From positions 25,289,977 through 25,353,976 of the forward strand of contig JAOANR010000012.1 of NCBI GenBank assembly GCA_030278955.1: a stretch of DNA of 64,000 nucleotides. Reading direction: 5' to 3'. Numbering within the stretch: the first letter of the stretch is position 1; the number at the start of each line of letters is the position of its first letter. The DNA is from Hygrophila difformis. Its lineage: Eukaryota > Streptophyta > Magnoliopsida > Lamiales > Acanthaceae. A program made the translations under genes and the position numbers. Under the pieces are notes generated by a model. It was not told the DNA's origin. It did no database searches and saw only the letters and a list, made by a program, of their open reading frames with translations. This document shows, piece by piece, positions 55,932 through 64,000 of this stretch.

Positions 55932-58900
55932 TTATGTCCCCATAACTGTGTTGGTGTCGGTTTGGAACAGTGTTGGGTAGCGTTCTCTCATGTCTGTCTC
56001 CAATTCCCACGTTGCTGTTTCACTCTCATGGTTCGACCAAAGAACCTTGACCATCTTGACGGTCTTATTTCTCGTTATTCTTTCCTTAACGTCGAGAATG
56101 CGCACTGGGACTTCTTCATAAGTCAAATCATCATCGAGTTCAATTACTTCCGGTTGAAGTACATGTGTCGGGTCCGGCACGTATTTCTTTAGTTGAGAGA
56201 TGAAATACATTATGAACTCGAGGCAATTGTGGTGGTAAAGCCAGTCGGTAGGCTAGATTTCCGACTCGTTCTAGAATTTCATAGGGTCCTATTTATCGAG
56301 GACTCAACTTTCCTTGTTTGCCAAAGCGCATCACCCCCTTCATGGGTGATATCTTTAACATGACCCTATCTCCACTTGAAACTCTAGGTCTTGTCGTCTC
56401 GCGTCAGCATAACCCTCCTGACGGTCTTGAGCGGCTTTCATTTTCTCTTGAATCACCTTTATCTGTTGAGCCATATCTTCGACAAGTTGTGGCCCCATTA
56501 CCACAGCTTTATCGTTTTCTTCCCAACTCAATGGGCTTTGGCACCTTCGTCCATACAACGCCTTGAATGGTGCCATGCCAATGCTAGTATGGTAGCCATT
56601 GTTATAGGAAAACTCAATTAGGAGTAAATGGTTTTCCCAACTTCCCTTGAACTCCAATACGCATGCTCTCAACATGTCTTCTAGGCTTTGGATTGTTTTC
56701 TCGGTGTGTCCATCCGTCATCGGGTGGAATGTGGTGCTCATTTTGATTTGAGTACCGAGAGCTTTTTGTAATTCCGTCCAAAAGTGAGAGACAAATCTAC
56801 TGTCTCTGTCAGAAATTATGTCGTGTGGTACTCCATGTCATCGTACCACATTATCGATGTAGGCTCGGGCCAATTGGTCCATAGTCCACGTGTCCTTCAT
56901 TGGGATAAATATGGCCGTCTTCGTTAGCCTATCCACAATCACCCAAATCTTGTTCATGCCTTAGGTGAACATGGTAATCCCGAGACAAAGTCCATCGAGA
57001 TGCTATCCCACTTCCAACTTGGAATCTCCAGTGGTTGCATCAACCCTAAAGGATTATGTCGCACTGCCTTAACCCTCTGGCAGGTGAGACATTTCGCCAC
57101 GAAATCCGCTACTTCCTTCTTCATTCCCGGCCACCAATAGATCTTATTGAGATCCTTATAAAGTTTGTCGCCTCCGGGATGCACTGAATATGGTGTGTTA
57201 TGCCCTTCTTCCATCAATCGCTGTTTCAGTTCCACGCACTTCTGAGGCACACACCATCTTCCCTTGAAGCGAATGCTTCCATCCTCGTGGATAGCAAATC
57301 CTATTGCCTTACCAGCGGCAATACTCTTCTTTACTCTCTCCAATTTTACATCGCCCGGTTGGGCGAGTTTTATCTCGTCAAGAGTTGGAGTTCCCGCAAC
57401 CATTGCGTTGACCATTTCGCTCACTGTGCCAGGATGCACAATTTCCACATCCAATCTTACCAAATCTATGTACAATGCTGGCGGAATTACCAACGAGTTT
57501 GTCACGTGTTGGGTCTTCCGACTCAAGGCATCAGCTACCACATTCGCCTTCCCCTCGTGGTAGGATATTTCCAAGTCATAGTCCTTGATAAGTTCTAACC
57601 ACCTTCGCTGTCTGAGGTTCAACTCCTTCTGAGTGAATATGTACTTCAGGATCTTGTGGTCAGTGAACATTCGACACTTTCGTCCGTAAAGATAGTGCCT
57701 CCATATCTTTAGAGCGAAAACAACCGTTGCGAACTCCAGGTCATGCGTCGGGTAGTGTTCCTCGTGAGGTTTCAGTTGGCGTGATGCATATGCGACGACC
57801 CTCGAGTCTTGCATCAAAACGCATCCTAACCCTTCATTCGAAGCATCGCCGTAAACTTCGAAGTCACCATTCTCCGATGGTAGCGTTAATACGGGTGTGG
57901 TTGTGAGTCATTTCTTCAGCTCCTGAAACGCAGTCTCACACGCATCCGTCCACTCGTATTTTACTCCTTTCTTCAGTAGCTGGGTCAAAGGACGTGCGAT
58001 TTTTGAAAAGTCCTTCATGAATCGCCTATAATACCCAGCTAATCCAAGGAATCTCCTTATCTCAGTTGGGCTCTTTGGCGCTGCCCACTCTGTCACGACA
58101 GAAACTTTTGCCGGATCCACTGAAACTCCATCAGCGGATACTATGTGTCCAAAAAATGCTACCTCCTTCAACCAAAAATCGCATTTAGACAACTTGCTGT
58201 ACAGTTGATTCCTTCGTAAGATCCCTAACACTTGACGTAAATGTTGGGAATGCTCTTCCTCGCTCTTTGAGTAGATCAGGATGTCGTCGATAAACACCAC
58301 TACACACTGATCCAACAATTCTCGAAACACATTGTTCATGAGGTTCATGAACATCGCTGGAGCATTTGTTAACCCGAAGGATAACACTGTGAACTCGTAA
58401 TGGCCATATCGAGTTCGAAACGCCGTCTTCGGAATGTCTTTCTCGGCGATTCTCAATTGGTGATACCCAGATCGCAGGTCAATCTTTGAGAACACCGAAG
58501 CTCCTTTCAGTTGATCGAACAGATCCTCGATCCTCGGCTGGGTATACTTATTCTTGATGGTCACTTGGTTTAATCCCCGATAGTCTATACAAAGACGTAA
58601 TCCTCCGTCTTTCTTCTTAACAAATAAAACTGGTGCTCCCCATGGGGAAGTACTCGGTCTTATGTATCCTTTCTGCAGTAACTCCTTGAGTTGTTCCTTC
58701 AACTCCTTCATTTCCAATGGCGCCATCCGGTACGGAGCTTTTGAGACATGCTCTGTTCCCGAAATGAGATCTATGGTGAATTCAAGATCTCGGTTAGGTG
58801 GCATGCCCGGAACGTCTTCGGGAAACACATCCGGATATTCTCTCACCACTGGGATGTTGTCGACCTTGTTTTTTCCGCCTCGAGGTTGTGAACGTAGCAC

Positions 58901-59394
58901 GCATACAACTCATACCCCTTACGCATCAAGTTACTCAGTTTGAGGGCACTGACGATTTTGTTGCTCCTCTTAGGGGGTTGAGAGTAAAAGATAACTCTCC
59001 TTCCCCTACTTTTTGACAGGGTGATCTTTTGCTTCTGGCACTCGATCACCGCTTTATACTGGGACAACCAGTCCATTCCCAGTATAATGTCAAAGTCCCT
59101 TAAGTTAAATTCTACTAAGTTCGCGAAAAATTCTACGTTTTTGATCACTATAGAAATTCCGTCATAACGTTTAGAGCACGCTACTACTTCTCCTGAAGGT
59201 AATTGAATTCCTAAGCTAATTATCTCGCACTTAGGTAGATCTAACTCAGGCACTACTGTTGATGCTATAATTGAACAGCTAGCTCCAAAATCAAATAAAA
59301 CCTTAAGCGGTGTATTTAAAACGTGAAATGTACCTGCCATCACTTCTTCCTGCGCAGGCACGTCTGCTTGGTTGATGACGTTGAGGCGTCCCAT
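55932..59394 (-). pseudogene. chromovirus pol: PR, RT, RNase H, integrase, chromodomain
   Basis: Protease (59394 to about 58960) has LFDFGASCSIIAS, with Phe where the DSG serine is expected. RT (58900-57908) has [18 protein letters not shown] and [16 protein letters not shown] near 57907 (from CGA) separates RT from RNase H (DASNEGLG just upstream of 57817; [14 protein letters not shown]). Integrase follows: zinc finger with CLTCQRVKA, then a TGA at 56954-56956, and a catalytic core continuing to about 56355. The C-terminal chromodomain (56210-55932) reads VKVLWSNHESETATWELE; such domains can bind histone marks and steer integration. Several lesions look like CpG-to-TpG decay. Confidence 0.9.
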
Positions 59395-59552
59395 AGGGCG
59401 ACCTTGGTTGCCCTGCTGATTCGGATTTGGCTGCTGATTCTGGTTCTGATGCTGCGGAGGGCGCTGGTTTTGGTTTGGCTGATTCTGCAGAGGTCTGTAC
59501 TGATTTTAAGGTGGCCTATACCCCTGTTGTTGCCGTTCCGTCCATTTCGGTT

Positions 59553-61606
59553 TTAATGCTGCTCCGACCCCGTAACCAAGTCTTCTCTCTTCGTTATGTT
59601 CTCGATCCTTGTCCGGCATTCCCGAACCAGGTGCCCCATCCGACCACATCGGTAGCATGCGCCCTGTTGAGGACATCCCCTCGCCAGATGGGGTCGTCCA
59701 CATCTCGGACAGGGTGGCACTGGACCTCCCTGATCAAACTTCCTCCCATTGTTTGACTGTAGTGGCCTATTCGGCCCTCCCCGACGTTCATTCCTTCCTG
59801 CGTTGTTGCCATTCCTCGCATCCCTATTCCTTTTATCTTGGGAACCCTGGCCGGACTCCCCACTCATCCTCCTTTTCAATTGCTGTACTCGCGCCACTGC
59901 CACTGCGCGATCATACACGTCTTGCAGGTCGGGGTAGTGCACCCCTGCGATCACCTCACGTACTGCTAGATTCAGCCCCATTTCGAATTTTTGAGCCTTT
60001 TCCACATCCGTAGGTACCAGTCTTGGCGCAAACCTGACCACCTCCTTGAACCGAGTATAGTACTCTTGTACTGTCTGGCCTCCTTGTTTCAGCGACAGAA
60101 ATTCTTCGTACATCGCTGCCTTGGTACTCAGGGGATAGAATCTATTCCTGAGCAGCTCCATCATTTCCGCCCAAGAATAGGGCTCGTCGTCTTCAATCAG
60201 TTTCGCTTGGGTGGCCTGCCACCAGTCGTAGAGGTGTCGAAACGGGCCCGCGGGGAGAAACGGGCCGGCCGGCTCGGGCCCCACATTTTTGCGGGCTTGA
60301 ACGGGGCGGGCCTAAATGGGCCGGGCTCAAAATACCTAGGCCCGACCCGCCCCACACGCGTGCTACGGGTTTTGCGGGCCGGCCCGCGGGCTTTTTAGAA
60401 AATATTATTAAATTTATTTTTTAATGTAAAAAACATAGAATTGTGAATATTTTTTATTGTATAAACTAAAAACAAGATATAAAGATTTATAAATAAAATT
60501 AAAATTATAAATAGTTAAAGTGTATATTTTTTGGCATAATTATTTACTTTAATAGTACGTTTGATGAATAATTCTTTAAAACTGAATTTATTCTAATTTG
60601 TAATATTAAATGGGTGTATTATATTTTAAAAATATAGTATTGGACAAGACAAAAAATTTATAATTAATGACTAGGTTGATAAAAATATTGTGTCTGACGG
60701 TCGAAGTCTTTAGGAGGATAATTTGTTTCAGGAGTGATTTTATATTTTAAAAGTAAGATAATTAACAATCAAACTATAACAATTTACAAGTGTTCATAAT
60801 TTTTAATAAATAAAATAAAAAGGAATTTATACTTAAAAAAACTAATATGAATAATATAAAGAAGCAGAGAAATATTAGAAAATATCGACTATTTGTATAA
60901 CAATTTGAAATTTAATGTGTAACCAAAATTTTGATTTATATTTGATGACTTAATGAGTTAGTGTTAGACACTGAATAATTTACGAAATAAATTAATCAAT
61001 ATTCAAAATCTAGTAAAAGGTAAAAAAAAAAAAATCAGGGCAAAGCCCGCGGGCCGGCCCGCCCCGCCGCGGGCTAAGCCCGTTTAGGCCCACATCTAAA
61101 CGGGCCTTAAATTCTTAAGCCCGCCCCGCATATTTTGCCTTGCGGGGCGGGCCGGCCCAACGGGCTCGGCCCACATTGACACCTCTAACCAGTCGTCCAC
61201 CTCGCCTCCTAAGTAGTATGAGGCGACGTGCACTTTCTCTCCTTCCGGATACTTGATCGCTCCTAGCAACTTGTCAAAGGTCCTGATCCATTCCTCCAAT
61301 TTTGCCGGATCCTCCTCACCAGAGTAGTGGGGCGCCTGGTAGGGGATTCACCATTGCCAGATAGTTGGGGCGAGCTTGAGGCGGAGGTACCGCCACAGCT
61401 TGCCCTTGATTGACTTATGCGTTCCCAAGCGCAATTAAGACCTCTTCTATCGTCCGAAGACGATCGCCCATATTATTCGGTGTGGGGGCGTCCTGCGCAC
61501 CTTGGTTCTGTGCTCCTACCGGCTGAGCCGGCTATGTATTGTTTGGTGGCACTTCATTGGTCGTTTGTGGTGTAGGTGGGTTTCTTGGTCTGCCTCTTGG
61601 TGCCAT
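59553..61606 (-). pseudogene. chromovirus gag, split by a hAT insertion
   Basis: ATG at 61606 (MAPRGRPRNPPTP), with an early in-frame TAG near 61530. The capsid part reads EEWIRTFDKLLGAIKYPEGE, then YYLGGEVDDW, where a hAT element interrupts. It resumes at about 60220 (WWQATQAKLIED; FYPLSTKAAMYEEFLSLKQG) and ends with a CCHC zinc knuckle (CYRCGRMGHLVREC). A frame change near 59553 separates gag from the protease. Confidence 0.88.
60229..61187. mobile_element. non-autonomous hAT element inside gag (959 bp)
   Basis: The inverted termini TAGAGGTGTC and GACACCTCTA are flanked by the perfect 8-bp duplication ACCAGTCG (60221-60228, 61188-61195). The ends are very GC-rich (repeated GGGCCGG/CCGGCCC words) and the core is AT-rich. 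No transposase. Removing it and one duplication restores gag continuity. Confidence 0.93.
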
Positions 61607-61973
61607 TCTGTTACAAACGGTGTAGGTTAGGACACGAGAATGTAATAAATTGTTTCGCCAAGTAGTTATAACAGTGTTTGGGCGTTAGATGTATATGCGC
61701 ACATAGCGATCGATTGGGCTCGAAAAGAGCCGCAATTTTTTTTAGGGTTCGGGGTCAGGGTTTAGGGTACAGGGTTAGGGTTTAGGGTTCGAATTTTTTT
61801 TTCCGGACAGGGTTCTGTCCAGATTTTTATTCTTATTTTTTTGCGGATAAATAAATAAATAAACTTGTATTTTATTTCTCAAGAAATTTTTAATACAAGT
61901 AAGAGGATGTACAAGAATGGAAACTATTTACTTAGCAAAAATAGTATTTACTAGAAGTAGAATTCCTAAGAAT
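61607..61973 (-). other. chromovirus leader between leader ORF and gag, with telomere-like run
   Basis: Non-coding. 61743-61795 on plus contains successive TTTAGGG, TTCGGGG, TCAGGG, TTTAGGG, TACAGGG, TTAGGG and TTTAGGG words, close to the plant telomere unit. The rest is T-rich. Confidence 0.7.
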
Positions 61974-62299
61974 CTAAGCTTCTTCTGGCAGGGTAGCAGG
62001 ATCCTCCTCCGGGTCTTCCTCCTCCGGGCTTGATGGTAGTAGGTCATCGAAAATGTGGTTCAAGTCCTCCCCATGAGCATCGACAAGTTCCTTTATAATT
62101 AGGTTTTGTGTTGTGAGGTTTTGGATTTGATCTTCGAGCTGGTTAATGCGGTGGTGGTCCGCCTCTCTTAAGTTTCCATATGGTGCAGATTTGCCTCCAA
62201 TTGAGCTATACGATGTTTCATTTGTTGTATAGTTTGTTGGGAATCAAAGTGAGCATTTATCATCTTGACCATTAGGTTCGTCATATCTTGGTTAGCCAT
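61974..62299 (-). pseudogene. leader ORF upstream of gag, coiled coil with acidic tail
   Basis: Minus strand: ATG at 62299 (MANQDMTNLMVKMINAHFDS), then a helix with heptad-like spacing (MKHRIAQLEANLHHME), to a frameshift near 62172. The shifted frame continues the coil (READHHRINQLEDQIQNL) and ends in a Glu/Pro-rich acidic tail (SSPEEEDPEEDPATLPEEA) with TAG at 61976-61974. It would be about 107 aa. It sits between the primer-binding site and gag, in sense. I recognise no family. It could be an extra ORF of this lineage or a captured fragment. Confidence 0.55.
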
Positions 62300-62747
62300 C
62301 TAGCGCAAGCAAAAGATCTAAGTTAGAACATACCGCTTCTAGGTTCGCTAAGGCATAGTAAAATGTAGTATGCACATGCAATGATGATCCCCCCGATAAT
62401 AAATGCACTATTTTTTTCCATGGGTTTTTAAAATAAAAATTCATCCCATGGTGGACCAAAATAACAACAATGAGATTTGGGCCTCTATATTGGGCCGAAG
62501 AATAATGATTGGGTTTTAATAAAAATATGGGGATTGGGCCTTAAGAAAATTTTGGGATTTAAAAAAAAAATCTTTTGGGCTAAGAAAAATAATAACTTGG
62601 GCTAGGAAATAATAATACGGGTTTTTCTAAAAATAATAGTGTACACTAAAAATAATAATATTATTAATAATTTAGAAATAATAATGATTTAAAAATAATA
62701 AGGGTTTAAAAATAATAATTTAAAATAATAGTTTAAAAATAATCCGG
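62300..62747 (-). other. 5' leader of the chromovirus, AT-rich
   Basis: (AATAAT)-rich sequence with GGGCT/AAAATAATA alternation. No coding sequence. Confidence 0.5.
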
Positions 62748-62759
62748 GCTCTGATACCA
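62748..62759 (-). other. primer-binding site (initiator tRNA-Met)
   Basis: On minus this is TGGTATCAGAGC, three bases after the LTR end GTGTTACA. It matches the 3' end of initiator tRNA-Met used by many plant LTR elements. Confidence 0.9.
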
Positions 62760-62762
62760 ACT

Positions 62763-64000
62763 TGTAACACCCCGGTTTTTGATAACGCAAGTCGGGATGT
62801 CACCGCCACACCTCCCTAACAAGACACGATTCCTTCGAGTTTGCTAGAGAGATTCAAGGCTATGGTATTGCAGTATTTAAAATATTTAAAACGCATTCAA
62901 ACAGCGCATATAATATAGTTCGAAAAATAATATCATAATAGTGCAGCGGAAATAATATTTAAGTACAAGTATTGCAGCGGAATTTTAAATGGGGCCAACA
63001 TGGTCAAAACACGGGTTAAACAGGCCCGTTCATGCAAGTCATAGTCTAATGCAAAAATTCAAAAATAATGTTCTTCCCCAAAGTGCCCATGCATGCTCAT
63101 GATCATGCATAATCTACATACTCTGTAAGAAAAAAAGAAATGGTTTTGGTCAGCCACACGTGCTGAGTAAGTTAATACATAGCATGATTATAGGGTTTCA
63201 AAGCCATTAATTAAACTTCAATAAAAGCATGCTACTAGATAATATACAGTTTAATTTAATTAACTAAATAAATTGTGCAAATTAAATCATGGATTCCAAC
63301 TAGTCATATATTTAACATAATTTAATTAAAAGCAAAAACAAATTTAAATAAAGCACTAAATAATTTAATTGGAAGCAATAAATAAAGTATTTTAATTATC
63401 CCCATTAAACAAGATCGTGTATTTCAAGTTTCTCACGATTGCATCGCAATATCTAGAAGTCTAGCCGGTAGTCCGGCGGCCGCAACTGTATCCGCCATAC
63501 CTAATACCACTCCGGAGCCTCGGAAAATCCATACGGATGTTCTCGAGAGTGTAGGTCATATATCTCGTGCCGTTTTGGCAGTGTTTCTCATATTTCTCGC
63601 GGGTCACCATTGTCCATAAAGGAACGAAGTGAATAGTTAGGAGGACACCCAGCAGAGCACCCGCTCCCTAATTTTATTTAATCAAGTTATAAGGGGATTT
63701 TTCAAAAACTCTTATTTCATGTGTTTTATTTCAAAAATAATTTCCAGTCGTTCAAACCTTAAAGGCAAATTTCGCAATTTCAGTCAGTTCCTCAAAACAT
63801 GACTTTCCTAAGTCGCTCTTTACTCCATAATTATTTAAAAATTTATTTTAAGTCCAAAAATTCTGAAATTTTACCAGTGACTCGAAAACACAGAGACGAA
63901 CAAGTTTTGTGTTTTAAGTATTTCGATCCGGGTTCAGGAATTAAGTCGAAAACATGATTTTCTATCAGAACATTATTCTGTCCGAATTTTACAACAGCAG
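62763..64000 (-). repeat. chromovirus 5' LTR, partial
   Basis: It starts TGTAACACCCCGG on plus and parallels 53154 onward to the window end with few differences. About 1.3 kb more is expected beyond the window. Confidence 0.92.

Larger units (their letters stand above)
53154..64000 (-). mobile_element. Ty3/gypsy chromovirus (Tekay/Del-like), runs off the right end
   Basis: Minus-strand element. The 3' LTR is 53154-55677, and the 5' LTR from 62763 continues past the window. The order on minus is PBS, leader ORF, gag, PR, RT, RNase H, integrase with chromodomain, PPT. LTRs longer than 2 kb, TGTAACACCC-type ends and the chromodomain suggest Tekay/Del. It inserted into a LINE. The 5-bp target on the left is GCTTT (53149-53153); the partner lies outside. 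Several stops make it non-autonomous. Confidence 0.92.

Noticed and set aside
55122..56192. Long plus-strand open frame of 356 codons
   Set aside because: It spans the chromovirus 3' LTR, the PPT and the antisense of the chromodomain. It has no domain signal and low-complexity Phe/Ile/Tyr runs.

Overview
The window is nuclear DNA from a flowering plant, most likely a eudicot. It is AT-rich, has spliced genes with GT/AG introns, and is dominated by plant transposon lineages (Tat and chromodomain Ty3/gypsy, Ty1/copia, L1-type LINE, Stowaway, MULE and hAT MITEs). I cannot name the species. Only three host genes are supported. They are the 3' end of a deoxyhypusine hydroxylase gene (247-527, +), a complete five-exon tonoplast-type sugar transporter (28105-31250, +), and a complete seven-exon HMG-box protein (38919-39900, -).

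Region 2566-23533 is one insertion of about 21 kb. It is bounded by TGTTATC...GATAACA LTR sequence and flanked by the 5-bp target duplication CATTC. A polypurine tract at 3302 puts the LTRs on the minus strand: the left LTR is complete, and the right one keeps only its U3 end. The interior is a giant imperfect palindrome (arms 5756-15791 and 16008-23258, spacer 216 bp). Each arm carries gag/pol remains of a Tat-lineage Ty3/gypsy element together with, on the opposite strand, a spliced plant-mobile-domain (PMD) gene and a small unknown ORF that has its own TATA box. The left arm also holds a tRNA-Glu(UUC)-like sequence with a CCA end just before the truncated gag. The right arm has lost 3350 bp and contains a 500-N assembly gap.

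Region 23534-42440 holds the transporter and HMGB genes among small elements. These include a Stowaway-like MITE family with five copies across the window, two fold-back MULE-type elements with 10-bp target duplications, a SINE beside the transporter, a short LTR element at 33306-34657, and a hAT-like element at 35025-36359 that seems to carry a gene 5' end. Two further hAT-like repeats follow it.

Region 42441-48048 is a decayed Ty1/copia element with both LTRs. Region 48049-51070 has nested MITEs, a third fold-back MULE and a TRIM remnant. Region 51070-53153 is the 3' part of an L1-type LINE on the minus strand. The 3' LTR of a large chromovirus (Tekay/Del-like, minus strand) interrupts it at 53154. 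That element's 5' LTR runs off the window end, its gag is split by a hAT element (60229-61187), and its leader has an extra coiled-coil ORF and a telomere-like stretch.

The host genes have no evident functional link to one another. The history of the window is mostly layered insertion. The main item of interest is the palindromic PMD-carrying composite, followed by the tRNA-like sequence at its gag junction.
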